Positions 12,293-23,576 are shown, counted from the first letter of the stretch. The stretch is 31,424 nucleotides of DNA from Gonapodya sp. JEL0774 (GCA_027604505.1 JADIIX010000200.1:1-31424); one strand, 5' to 3'. Notes: generated by a model not told the origin, from the letters alone. Numbers and translations: made by a program.

Positions 12293-12765
12293 GAGTTCGT
12301 GCCATCGATGATGTGAGGGATTGTGGTTGAGTTCATGTGATGTATGTAGTGCTTAAATTCGCTGGTGACCACCGAAGATGCCAACTGAGGGCCAGGGTTG
12401 AGCAAACAAGTAAACAGAAGTACGGAGATAATTTCTTGGGAGGGAAACTGAATAATCACTCTCTTTTGATGACCGGGGAGAGTTTGCCGGCAGCCCCAAA
12501 ACCAATTTATGTTGAGTGGTATTATTCTCGCCAGTATATCTGTGTAAATGTACATCAAACTGTAAGATACACGTTTGTACAAGTTTGAGTGGGTATATGT
12601 TTGTGCGTATAAAATGTTGTGCCACTGGTCTCCAAGGACAAATGCAAGAATCACACAGATTTGCTGCACTCCTCGGAATGTTGACTTCTCCAATGTGAAA
12701 GTTGACAGGCTAGGGCACGAATTTTGAAGACTGTTATACGAATTAGGTGTACGATACGGGATGTT
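12293..12765. other. Convergent 3' intergenic region
   Basis: The + gene ending at 12292 and the - gene ending at 12766 converge here, so this stretch should hold both 3' UTRs and polyadenylation sites. It is AT-rich, with only weak open frames on both strands, none resembling a known family. A missing last exon of the minus-strand gene could lie here (see the MYND-like finding). Confidence 0.45.
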
Positions 12766-15700
12766 CTACTCACCCACACTGCAGTATCGCCGTATCCCCA
12801 CCTTTGGTATAGATATCCCAACAATTTTCTTACCTTTCTTTCCCTTCTCTTGCTCCTTTTTCACTTCTGTGCTTGCTGTCGCACGGCGAAAACACCCCTC
12901 ACAAGCCCAAACTTTACCACGCGCCCCACAGCCACTGCATAGACCTTTGCCCCATGATCCTCTCACCTCTTCCCCTTCAATCGCTTTCAGAACACTGTCC
13001 GCAACATACATCCAAGGAAGCGATCGCAGGGAACGCGTGTGTGTCTGGTACTGCAATTCAACATCTAGTACAGCCTTGAGGTGTGCGTTGGCGACTTCGG
13101 AGACCCCATTGTATTTGTCTTCAACAGCGATGAAATGAGATAAATCAGATTCTAACTTACTTGAGGGATAAAAGAGGTAGCGTCGTGACTCAGCCCGAAG
13201 AGCTTTGTTAAAATGATCGCGGCAAGCATCTGCATCATTAGCGAGGAACATCTCCCGAGCCAGCAAGAGATGAGCGTCTACGAGATGCTAGGAATCCAAA
13301 AACCTTTCTGATATCCGAATAATAAGACGCAAGAGGGAACTTGTGACTCACGCATTCGTCACCTTCTGTTCGCGAGAGATAATTTTTCAAATCGTCCACC
13401 GCCATCGCCCTGGTAAACATACTGCCTACGATATTGTTGTCATCCTTCAGAGGGGGCGCCTGCCCCTCCATAACAGGGGACTTTGTCATGGATCCTTTTC
13501 GCTCGTGAATGCTTATTATACACACGGCCCGCCAGTACTCCGCCTCAAGATACTCAAGAGTGTAAGTGTCATAGAGCTTTCCGCCCTTGTCTGGCGCCTC
13601 TTGCATATTCTGTTCGATCCACACCATCATACCGGTCAATTGAGTGACCGCCTCTTCCCACCGGTCAAGACGCATCAGTAGCCAAACGCGGGGCCAAAAG
13701 AACACAACTTTACACTGTTCTCCCAAATCCTCTCGCCCGTCCGCCCGGTACATGTCGATGCATTGTTGAAGCAGTGCGAGCGAGACTTCAGGAGCGCGCT
13801 CACGTATTGCAACCACAGCCTCAACAGCAATGCCATATGGGTCCGTTGGATTTAATGACATATCATATCTGGCGCAAAGAGCGCAAAGCAGGCGCAGCAC
13901 TGGATTCTGGAAGTCGAAAATCCAGAAATAGGGCGATAGTAGGACCTCAGAAAACAGCCGGAGGGCGTCAAGATACCGGTCGCCTCCGGACCTTACTGCT
14001 TTCTCAGCATCATGTAAAGTGAACTTAAGATCGCGAAGATGGAAGAGAATACGAGAGGCGGTGCGCTTCGAACGATGCGTTGTCTCGCTTCCATTCACCG
14101 AAATTGCCCCGTTGATTGCTGTCGCGGCGTTCCCCAAGCCGACCATCCCACCAGGACTTCCCGAATTGACAATTTTAGCAGAGTTCTCGATGACTTCGAT
14201 GATATCCGTCAATGTAGGTGCCACGCTCCGGAATTTTTCTGCCCAGAAAGATGACTGAAAGGAGTCTCGGGCTGAATTTTCATCGTCCCTTGCTTGAGCA
14301 CATGGTGGTTCATCGTCCTTCGCCGGAGCACGTTGTGGAGAAGAGCTTGATGTTGTATTCGCAGAGAATGTAGAATCGGGACCGGCACCCCGAAGCAAAT
14401 TCTCAATGAGTTCAGTTATATCATTTGGTCGTTCTGGAGTGGTCATGAGATCCACAGTGTGTCGCAAGATGTCTGTTGGATCTGTACCAGACGGTGGGGG
14501 CATCGCCGCCGCTAGAGCTGCGGTATTGCCAACGACAGCCCACCGCACTCGTTCGTTCAATTGTGGGTTACTCAACTCAGGTGGTGCAGATCCACCTCCC
14601 AATCTGACAATGGCCTCATTGCCACCTCGATCAAACCGAGCACCCGCATCCCAGTTCACGTCTTCTCTCCCTGTCGCACAGTACCGTACACCGCCAACGT
14701 CTGTTAGTATATTTACTCGAAGGGCGCGAGAAAACCAAACCTTCGCCTCATGCCCTCTTTTCTCGGGCTGATCTGCTCCTTCTTCCCTTTGTTCCCCAAC
14801 GACTTGAGCTCCAAGTCCTTGCATGGCCTTCTGACCGCCACCGGTGCTTGCCGCCACCCTTGTTGCTTTTCTCCACTTCTCCCCCGCGCCCTCGTCGGGC
14901 CTTCCCTGAGTATCCGTGGTTCCAGACTTTTCCATGCCGGCGATCGCTCGCGCAGCTTCCGTGTGGCCAGCAGCTGCGGCACAACGGTACAACTTTGCTG
15001 CTTCAGCAGTCAACGCTGCTCTTCGACTGGCGAGAGGCTCGCTCGTGACAGATTCAATGTGGCAGCGCGCCAACACCAACATAGCAGGAAGGTGACCACC
15101 TGCACAAGCTCTTACGAGCTGTAAGGCAGCTTCAGAAGTGTCTTGTCTTTCAGTATGCCACACGAACAATTCAAAAGCAGAGCGAGGTGTAGCGCACATG
15201 AGGTGAGTTGCCGCTGTCTCGAGAACCGTTCGAGGAAGATAATCGTGCTGAAGGTGTGCTGGAGCGAGTGTTCCCAATGCCAACCGCAGCAAACTCGGAA
15301 AGTGAGCGTATCCTCGTTGTTGACCATCAGGTACCTCGCCAAGTCCCACTCCACCAAATCGACTAGCACTGTCGGCACCCGCTGCAACGGCTCTGTAGTA
15401 GTTTTCTGAAGATTCCGTTGCGTCACGAGCCACACCCTCCGTTTCGAAGCCACCGAGCTCACCGGCTCTTCCAACCACGTAGTGGCTTATCGCCAACTTT
15501 GAAAAATCTTCCAGAGGAACCGCCTCGAGAGCTTCTGGATACAAAGGATCCAATGTTTGTGGAGCACCTGTTGCGTTTCGCGAGGTCACTCCGCGTGCAG
15601 CTTCAATCCAACCACGTGGTGGGTCAGCAAGAATGCGGGAGGCAAGGTCGGACCAATATCGTCGAATATAGCGTGCGTGCCATCGAACAGCAGTTTGAGG

Positions 15701-16690
15701 ATCTGGAAGAATGCCATGACCAAGGGCGAACATTCGAGCAAGAGGGTACATCGCTGCAGCAAACCAGGACGCAAGAGTATTAATGATCGTACTAGGAAAG
15801 ACAGGACACACAAACCAATGCCATCGGGACTCACCCAGCACGCACCCTGCTCTAGATGCTTTCTCGTACCAGCCAAATGCCTTTCCCAAATCTACCTCAC
15901 CCGCAAACCCTTCGGTGGCCCATTGTCCCAACAAGTTCCATATACTCGCCTTCTCTTGTGGTAACGTCGACTTCCCGGGACTTGGCGATCTTCGACGCTG
16001 TTGTCCATCTAAAGAAGAGACCTCATCCGTCGGTGGGGCCCACGTTCCGGCCAGCTGCTCAAGTGTACTCCTCGCTTCCTCCCGTGAACCGAGGCCCATG
16101 CCTGGGACACCACAAGCTTGCATGATCAAGCTCAGACATCCTGCTGACTGTGAGCCACCGCGAGCCTGCGTGATGAGCTGGCTAGCGCTGACGAATGTAG
16201 ATGCGGCCCGTAAACTGGTTATGGCGAGAGTGAGTGCAGGTGGAGCAACGTCCGTGTGACCAAGACTGGCCAAGCCTAGGACACAGACCCGAAGAGCACG
16301 AGCAGCTTCCGCGGGGTCATTCGATATGGAAGCATCGTCGCCGAGGGGTCGGGTGTGGATTGCTCTGTCCAAGTGAATACGAAGCCGGTGAAGTGGGCCG
16401 TGTGGGGAGCGAGAAGGTGGCGGAATCAAGGAAACCGGAGGTGGTGGTGGGGGAGTGGGTGGTGCGTTGGAGTGTATGTGGTGTGCACCAGCTGTGGATG
16501 GTTTTGCAGCGGACGAGAGGGTAGCGGAGGTTTGGCGCCCCACGTCCGGGTTTTCCGGCATCTGCATTGTTTTTGTTGGAGATGACGTAGTCTTACTGCC
16601 CTTTCCCACATTGGTCGGGCCATTCCTGGTGGAGGCGACACCCGCCCCTGAAAGGTTCGGCAATTTCAAGTCGGAAGGATCAGGTTTCAA
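12766..16690 (-). CDS. Sel1-repeat protein with C-terminal MYND-like cysteine cluster
   Basis: About 1250 residues on the minus strand. Two introns are supported: 15834-15754, whose removal gives a clean Sel1-type junction (RAGCVLAMYPLARMFALGHG), and 13351-13288, joining TEGDEC to HLVDAHLLLAREMF. The N-terminal 90 residues are Ser/Thr/Pro-rich and disordered. Sel1/TPR-like helical repeats follow (SIWNLLGQWATEG...GWYEKASRAG; AAKLYRCAAAAGHTEAARA), then a long helical region (LRLLCALCARYDMS, PRVWLLMRLDRWEEAVTQL). The end carries CSGCGARGKVWACEGC, a Lys/Glu-rich spacer, and RRYCS just before the stop at 12768-12766. Sel1 repeats scaffold protein complexes; no specific role can be assigned. The open frame extends to about 16745 without an ATG; position 16690 is a TTG, and the first in-frame ATG is 16567, so the true start may be in an undetected upstream exon. 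Confidence 0.75.
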
Positions 16691-16966
16691 ATGGATAGGT
16701 TGGAAATTTGAGGGAAGTGAAGGAGCTGGACCAGAGCGCCCATATGATGAGAATCAGAGGAATGAATGATATCAATAATTGGACATGTGCATTCAAAAAT
16801 CCACATTCTGGTTACCCTGCTCCCCAGATGCCCACTCGATTCCTCCCCTCAACTCCAAGAAAGAAATCACATCCAAGCGAATTACATTGTGGCAAACGTG
16901 TCCTGGGTGAGCGCCAGCATCCTTGTACAGAGACCATCTGAGAGTTGCTCTCTTTCAAATTGGAGT

Positions 16967-17308
16967 TTATCCTTCTACACACATCCAATCGCTCTTCCTT
17001 CGAGTCATCCACGTCTCAGAAAACGCACCTCCAACCCGCACGCCTTCCCAAAAACTGCTCTGTGCCTCCATGAGTCTGGACAACACCTCATTTTCGATAG
17101 CCTGCTCAACAGGATCACGAGTCCGACCAGTCCCAACAGCTTCCGGAGCAGGAATTGAATGAGATACAGAGTCCATTTCATTCCCCATGGGTCCTAGCTG
17201 TTTTGAGGGGGTGGTGGAGTTTGACGGAGGATCTGTGGGCGCCGTCGGTTCGGGTTCTGTTATGGAATCTGAGGCAGACTGTTGAGGTCTCTTTTTCTTG
17301 CGAGCCAT
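16967..17308 (-). CDS. Small hypothetical protein, basic N-terminus
   Basis: A 113-residue frame from ATG 17308 to the stop at 16967. It starts MARKKKRPQQ, a nuclear-localisation-like basic patch, followed by a Pro/Thr/Ser-rich polar stretch and a short predicted helix (DPVEQAIENEVLSRLMEAQ). No family is recognised. It could be a complete small gene, or the first exon of a longer gene, possibly the downstream Sel1-repeat gene on the same strand whose start is unresolved. I could not find a splice junction joining them in frame. Confidence 0.4.
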   Translation of the reverse strand: MARKKKRPQQSASDSITEPEPTAPTDPPSNSTTPSKQLGPMGNEMDSVSHSIPAPEAVGTGRTRDPVEQAIENEVLSRLMEAQSSFWEGVRVGGAFSETWMTRRKSDWMCVEG

Positions 17309-17462
17309 TCCTGAAATTGGCGTTTCTTGTCGCACGCGGAATGTGTGATGGGAGAATGTGGTAATGTAACGGAGTGGTTCACATCATCCCAATATTTTGG
17401 AAAGACATTCGTTTATTCAAAATTGCATCCCATTCCCCTTCAACTCGAGAATCGCGGTTCCA

Positions 17463-17803
17463 ATGAAACCCTCCACTTCATCCATATTCGGGAAACCAGG
17501 GACTAGCACAACTCATTCTGGACGTTCTCTGTTTTGGCGCAAAGAAATGGTCCAAGCCCTGCGGATACTTCAGAGAAGCACAGTCCCCGACGGTTCCAAG
17601 TTGTACCTACGGGGCTTGTTTGCAGTTCTGCTGGAGCCGTTGGTGCTACTGCGAATTGGCGGCGCATTGAGCAGCAACGGGGAGTCACCGACACCACAGG
17701 TTATCCCTGAACCATTTCTGGACTACGATGGAGATCAACATCAAGAGATTGCTCTATCCAATCTTACTCGCTGGGCTTTCGGACGCATTCTGAAAATCGG
17801 GTG
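17463..17803 (+). CDS. Doubtful small hypothetical ORF; opposite strand also reads
   Basis: The plus-strand frame from ATG 17463 gives a 113-residue polypeptide (begins MKPSTSSIFGKPG; hydrophobic centre YLRGLFAVLLEPLVLLRIGG). No family is recognised. The opposite strand offers a competing spliced model, from ATG 17788 through introns with good GTAAGA/CGTAG and GTACAA/CGCAG borders to TGA 17513, giving a small Ser/Asn/Arg-rich product. I cannot decide which strand is used, and neither may be coding. The adjacent frame 17801-17992 (+), ending IESDIEHARR, could be a further exon of the plus-strand model. Confidence 0.25.
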
Positions 17804-18030
17804 AACGTGGTCTTTCTGGATAAGCTTGAATGCAAGGAAACTTCTTCCATTTACGCCTCGTCAGAGAGTAGAATGCCATTTATTGCATTGTACGTAATAG
17901 AATTGAAATCCATGGTCCCTCCAGACTCGTTTAGTCCATGTACAGAATCGCAACCTGAGATAGAAAGCGACATTGAACACGCAAGAAGGTGAAACGGTTG
18001 CAGCAGCGAAATTTGAGGATTGAAGAGAAG

Positions 18031-21000
18031 CTACAGTTGTCCGCCATCTCGACTGCTGACCCTCACCTTCCAATCTGCATAGCACACTGCGATTTTCCTC
18101 CCGTCAGGACTCCAATTAACTTCAAAGATTCCGTTTGCCCCTCGAACTGATTTGAATATCGAAAAATTTTCCTGTAATACCAAAGTAGGTGGGGCCAGAG
18201 CTCCTTATATTGTTGGATGTTCCCACCAGCATTCCTGCGGTCCACTCACTTTGACCTTCCAGACACTGACCCTTGTATCGAAACTTCCCGCAGACAAATA
18301 TGATCCGTCAGGCGAAAATGACACTGAATACACCGGACCGGTGTGACGGGTAAGAATGTGCAAGCAGGTTCCTTGATCCGCGCTCCAAATGCGGACCGTC
18401 GAGTCGAAGGATCCACTGGGAGCACAGCCGTGCGAAGAGGGCACTTGAGGGGCTAGTTCGCCGAGTAGTTTCCAATCTTGGAAAACCTACCTTGCCAGCA
18501 TCCTTCCACCACTTGTGTCCGGGTTCCACCTGACAGTATAAACTTCCTTCGTGTGTCCTTGGAGTATCCTGAGTGCGTATTGAGACGGCTCTGAGGGATT
18601 CCATACCCGTACCTGCATAGTCCAACCAGAGAAATGGATAATAACCACATGAGTACAAATTAAAAGGAATGGTACTCTCAGCCGGGCGTGCCATTATTGG
18701 TTCGGCCCGCGATGAAAAGTACCCACGGTCATATCATCGGAGCATGTCGCAATACGCAGACCGTCCGGACTCCACCTCAAGCAGTTGACCTCCTGTGAGT
18801 GCCCTGTCATTTTTCGATAAGGCTGAAGCGTTCCTAGCTGGCAAATATACACTGTGCGATCTGATCCGCATGTGGCGAAGGTGATGTCGTCTTTCCAATC
18901 GACATCCAAGATGGGTTCTGAGAAATGATTTGCCAGACATGGAGCGGTCAAGATTCACAGGAATGTCGGACAAGAACCAACCAACAACGGCTAATCACGT
19001 GCGTGAAATCTGAAGGTCTGCCTGGGGCCTTCTCCTCCAACATCCCACACGACGGCGACTTTATCAACACTCCCAGAAAGCAACAAAGTCCCGTGCTTGT
19101 TCCACCGTATGGAGAAGACAGGACCGTTGTGTCGCTTCCACTCGCGAACGAGGGTTCCTGTAGGGGACCAAACCCGCACTTTTCCATCGTAGGCGCCCGT
19201 GGCGAGAAGACTGCCGTCAGGCTGGGGGGCGTAGAGTTCGTGGTCATCACTTGAGACAACAACTCGCAGGAAGCACGCACATTCCATTCCAAAGTCGTCA
19301 CATCCTTGCCCTCCGCTCCTGTACTCCGGTGCTCCAACACAACTGGAGGAGATACTTCGGCGCCTGGTATTGGAGGTACTTGCCAAATACGCGCGGTCGC
19401 ATCACCGGCACTGTAAGCGTCGAAGCCCACATTCGCGAATCCCGGGATGGTGTTTTAAGTGGGATGTGCAACAGTCGGACAGACGTGAGAAGCAAATCAC
19501 GGGTACCAACTCAACCGTCCATAATACTTCAAAACGTACCCGCTTGCAATGACTTCAGAACCCACTCTCCACGCCGCAGCGAAAATCTCGCTCCTGTGAC
19601 CCAACATAACTTCAATCTTGTCCCTACTCCACTCCCAGTTGACCTCTTCCCCTTCCACCAGAGGACCCAGCAAGTTCGGTAGAGACGAAGCGGTGTACGA
19701 GCCAGGCTCCAAAAGCCGTAGGGAGGGTGATAACGACCGGCTGTGCTTGACACCCGGGGAATCCGCTTCAGTAGCATGGTCCGTCACAGTTTGGAGTACC
19801 GGCGCTGACGGACTATGGGCAGATGCGGATTCCTCTGCCTCAGCCATCGCCACGTCCCCCTTTTCTTCTCCCACCACAACTTCTCCCCGCTCCCCCATCT
19901 CCTCATCGCCCTCTCCCGCCGGGCTCTCCTTCACGTATCCTGGCACATCGTCCAGAGTACCAAGTCCGATCGGGCCTTCTGCCGCAATGTGCGAAGTCTG
20001 AGGATTGGCGACGAGATTAGATGTTGAGAGTGGACTCAGGTGCTCCTTCTTTGCTCTTTTGGCATCATGTTGGAGAGTGCGAGCCGTGGTGTCACGTGCA
20101 ATGGTTTGGGCCTGAGCATGTGTCTGTGTCGCACTTCTGTCCCTTCCCGTGGGTCCGTCAAGTGGAGCAGATGTGGGATGTAGGTCCGCACCGACACCTC
20201 CCCCGCCTCCCACAACCGCTCCGATTGTTGTGCGTGACCCCGCCGCTTGAGATGGAGCGTCTTCTTCCTTCTCCTTGTCCCTCTCCTGCTGCGTTTCTAC
20301 ACGCTCTCGCTCCCTTTCCCGTTCTTTTTCTCCCCTTTCCTTCTCTTTTCCAGTTACGTCACCCGTTGCTTTGTCCATCTTCTCTCTTTCCCTTTCCTTC
20401 TCTTTCTCCTTCTCTTTCTCCTTGTCCTTGTCCTTCCTGTCCCCCTTCCTATCTCGCTTGCTCGTTTTCCTCCCTCCCCCTCCGACAGTCACGTTGGGGG
20501 TATGTGATTGACCTTGGCTCCCGACTGCCGAATTTGGTTGGTTGCCTCCTTGCACTGATGCTGCAGTATCGTCTGCAGCTGCTGACAATGTGCCAGGCGG
20601 AGGTACTTTGGAAGAAGGTTGTTGGTGGCGAGGGGGTTCCACTTTTGAAGTGGACTTGGAGTGCACGACAAGTGGTGGATTGATCGGTGAGCGAGAATAG
20701 AGTGGGGTCAAGCAAACAATCATCGAAACAGTCAAAGTAAGATAGAACTCTCTCAGAGTGACACGACCGACTCACCTTTCCGACAGAATGTTTATGCTCG
20801 TGTGCCCAGACAAGGCTCCAGGGTGCGTCGCAATCGATGAGCCTACCCTGAGGATCCACGTGGTTCTCAAGCCTGATGAGATCCGATGCTTTCCTGACCG
20901 CGAGGATGAGGAGTCCCGGTTGCGGACGAGCGTCTGAAAAGTCAGCGAGAGGGCGGGAGAATACATCTGCTTCGTGTTTCAAGGCGAAAGCGGAGTGGGA

Positions 21001-21186
21001 GAAACCTGATTCGAGGAGGTAGCGGTATACAATAAAATTGAGTTCGTCGGCAAATGGAGGGGTTGCGTGGAGGTATTGGTGAGATTGCTGCTGTTGGTAG
21101 ATGTTGTGGTGGTAGTCGTTGAGGTGGATGTGGTCCTGGTGGGTGTGAGGACGGATCCCGTTGGATGCCTGGAGGATAGATGACAT
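18031..21186 (-). CDS. LisH-WD40 protein of the TBL1/ebi/SIF2 type
   Basis: Matches the TBL1/TBL1XR1/Sif2 family, WD40 subunits of histone-deacetylase co-repressor complexes (NCoR/SMRT in animals, Set3C in yeast). Exon 1 (21186-20776) holds a His/Gln-rich head and a LisH motif (ADELNFIVYRYLLESGFSHSA, about residues 47-75), the tetramerisation element. Exon 2 (20654-19540) holds a long disordered linker, including a Lys/Glu/Arg/Asp-rich block, and the first WD strand (GHRSEIFAAAWR). Later exons start at 19410 and carry successive WD40 blades: SGAGDATARIWQV, LLATGAYDGKVRVWSPTG, HNGPVFSIRWNKHGTLLLSG, ATCGSDRTVYICQLG, GHSQEVNCLRWSPDGLRIA, LQGHTKEVYTVRWNPD, SGSFDSTVRIWSADQGTCL, and a final SPDGRKIAVCYADW. 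The stop is TAG at 18033-18031. The protein should act in the nucleus as a homotetrameric co-repressor scaffold. The linker is longer than I expect for the family. Confidence 0.9.
20240..20475 (-). repeat. Low-complexity purine tract (coding strand) encoding a charged Lys/Glu/Arg block
   Basis: The plus strand here is almost uninterrupted pyrimidine (runs of CTCCTT and CTCTTT), so the coding minus strand is nearly all purine and reads as alternating KEKEKEKER and RERERERE-like codons in the TBL1-type gene. It is in frame and inside an exon. Such mirror-like purine tracts can expand or contract and may form triplex DNA. Confidence 0.7.
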
Positions 21187-22010
21187 CTAAAGAGTGAAGA
21201 ACGGTTCGATAGACAATCCGCGGCGGGGTTGGGATATGTATATCAGCACCAAAACGTTGAAGCAGTCGAACAAGATGACATGAGTTGTGAGGGCAGCACA
21301 ACCAATGCACACGGAGCAAGAATAAAGATGTGAGCCAAGGGTAGATGCTTCTTTTGGTCCCCTGGCCTGGTGGCCGCTCTTGTGCGTTGGGGTAGGAGAC
21401 AAGGTTCCGTTCGCTCTCATGCTTCTCGATTCCCCAGTTCCCGTCCGGCTTTTCCAGCCAGTCGTCCGACATCTTCGCTCTTTCGGACTGTTTCCTTGTG
21501 TCTTTGGCCCTCTTCCTCGGCTATCTGGCGGAGCGGTATCCTTTCGTCATCTGACACCGCAACCTTTCGTCCTTTTCAGTCAGCAATTTGTGTCTCACCC
21601 TGCCAAATCGCTCTCCGAGATGGTCTCTCTGTTCGCAATTTCGCTTCTGCTTTGTTGTGTTCTCAAGCTGAAAGATAGAGGGTAGTTGGTCGTGCGCTCA
21701 CCGGCAGCGAATCGGCGGCGGGACAGAACTTTGGAACAATAAAATAGAATTTACATAACCTTTGTGGAGTCTGGGACAGGATTTAAAGCAGTCGCTAAGC
21801 AAACACGGTGGAGAAAACCGGTGCTTCATGAGAGAAGAGTGAATAAACTGGAAGCTTGTTCCATTCACCGTGCGGCGCAAGCAACACGGGATGGAATGGG
21901 AGAGGTGGAGACGAAAAGCTCAAACAGCTAAAGCGCTCATTTGTAGCAATTGACAGTTGTGGAGGCGCACACAGCACTCATGTAGTCGCTCCACACCTGC
22001 CTCACTCGAC
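21187..22010. other. Divergent intergenic region, TBL1-type gene (-) / oxidoreductase (+)
   Basis: About 820 bases upstream of both genes; it should contain both promoters and 5' UTRs. The stretch 21417-21525 on the minus strand has an open frame with coding flavour (AEEEGQRHKETVRKSEDVG, ending TGA at 21419-21417), which could be an unannotated 5' exon or a small gene. It shows no family similarity that I recognise. Nothing else stands out. Confidence 0.4.
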
Positions 22011-23576
22011 ATGAATCGTCTTCTCCGCAAACTCCCTTTTGCTGATCGATCTGCCTCTGACACTGTGAACAACGCATCCTCGGTGTTTGAAGTTGTGAGA
22101 GAACACTCCACGGCTCCACTTCCATCCTACGATGGCCCTCCCATCCAGCTTGTCGTTTTTGGTGCTGGTGGTCGGGCTGTTTTCCTTGTTACTTCTCTTA
22201 TTCGCATCACTCTTGCCCCTGTTGTGCGAATCGTGCTGGGTGACTCTAACCAAGGTGCACTGGACAAGGTTTCAGAGGACATTCGCTATGTTCTCGACCG
22301 ACATTCATCAGAGGTTGAAACAGAAATCGTCACTGTGTTACTTGGTGCGGGAAAAGAGGGTGACGCTGATCGCGCAAGAGCCCTCCAGACTCACGTCCGC
22401 GTGGACTCTCACGGGAGCACGCTCGGCCCGACAATCTGGAACAAGTGGTGCATCGTTGCCTCTGTGAACAAACAACACTATGCTGATTTGAATGCAGCTA
22501 TCAATGCTGGGTACAATATTTTTTGCGAAAAGCCGCTCGCTACCACAATATCAGATTGTGCGAAACTTTATAGGCTGCTCCTGTCTCCCTCGGATCACGC
22601 AACTGCTTCCCCTCTTACCCCCCCACCTCCGCGTCCCCGATTTCTCACGGGTTTTGTACTCCGTCACGCTCCGCTCTACCTTCGCGTCCGTTCCCTCCTG
22701 CACGAGGAAAAATTCGCCGGCAAACTCATCTCGTGCGAATTTAACGAACTCCTCTCTCGAGAGCATGGTGCCTACAAATTCCGAAACTGGCGACGGTTCA
22801 GCGACCTCGCGGGCCCCAACATTCTTGAAAAATCGTGCCACGATATGGACCTCATGTGCTGGCTTATGAATGACGTGCCCACAAAGGTTGCTGCTTTCGG
22901 GGGGAAAGATATCTTTCAACCCGAGAACGCCGAGGTGGGAGAAAAGATTCGAAAGGAGGTGGAACAGAACGGCGGCGCGGGAAAGTTCGTCTTTCGACTC
23001 TGGCCAACGTATCCTGCCGTTGACGATCCTTTCACATCCGGCGGTGACGTGGAGGACCATGTGATGGCTGTTCTACAGTTTAGGTGAGGTAGCGTTCGTG
23101 CTTTACTTACCTCATCACGCTTCAGACGTTCGTGACCGTTGTCTTAAAAATACACACAACCCAGATCCGGCACAAGGGCCAGCTTCCACCTTTCATCCAT
23201 GTCCGCTCTCCCGCAGCGCCGTCTTCTCATCTCTGGACTAGAAGGCGCCATCGAAGCCGACCTGGATTCCGGCACACTACGATACCAAAAGATGTCCTCC
23301 GAGTTTCCCAAAGTCGAATCACACAAGTCGTCGGTGGCGGGCGATAACCACGGTGGTGGTGACGAGTGGCAAATACGACGGTGGTGGGAGGAGATTGTGC
23401 AGGTTGGAACGGAGTGGCGTCACCATAAATTCACTGAGAGAGACTTGTCGGACCATGGGGCGACGGCACGAGATATGGTGGTCAGTGCCGTGACAGCTCT
23501 GGCAGTCGATATGGCGAGGAGGGAGGGAAGGGTCGTGGACTTGGAAGCCGAGGTCTGGGCCGACTTGGGGATTTGA
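22011..23576 (+). CDS. Gfo/Idh/MocA-family NAD(P)-dependent oxidoreductase
   Basis: Two exons, 22011-23083 and 23165-23576, joined through a GTGAGG...CCCAG intron of 81 bases; splicing restores RSGTRASFHL and gives about 494 residues. The N-terminal Rossmann fold carries VVFGAGGRA (about residues 48-56), a variant of the GxGxxG dinucleotide site. The family lysine lies in FCEKPLATT (EKP at 173-175). The C-terminal alpha/beta domain holds the substrate histidine/aspartate region SCHDMDLMCWLM (about 275-286). Further in is RRLLISGLEGAIEADL, the usual late strand. These enzymes oxidise or reduce sugars, inositols and related alcohols; the exact substrate is unknown. The ATG at 22011 is the first in frame with the Rossmann domain. 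The C-terminus is convergent with the neighbouring methyltransferase, with 93 bases between the stops. Confidence 0.9.

Noticed and set aside
12271-12693. A 140-codon minus-strand frame between the two convergent genes
   Set aside because: AT-rich composition, no ATG in a convincing context and no family resemblance. It sits in a convergent 3' UTR region.
17570-17660. Histone-H3-like fragment on the minus strand (KPRRY followed by GTVLL, then a K-Y...D...P...SR spacing in another frame)
   Set aside because: The resemblance needs a frame change and crosses a TGA. A 48-base intron with good borders removes most of it, and nothing downstream matches a histone fold. Treated as chance.
18948-19430. 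A 160-codon minus-strand open frame within the WD40 gene
   Set aside because: It runs through two introns. The properly spliced WD40 reading (GAGDATARIWQV, then PDGSLLATGAYDGKV) explains the region better.
21957-22010. Upstream extension of the Gfo/Idh/MocA gene before the ATG
   Set aside because: The frame is open but begins at a non-ATG codon. The first ATG, at 22011, is the natural start.
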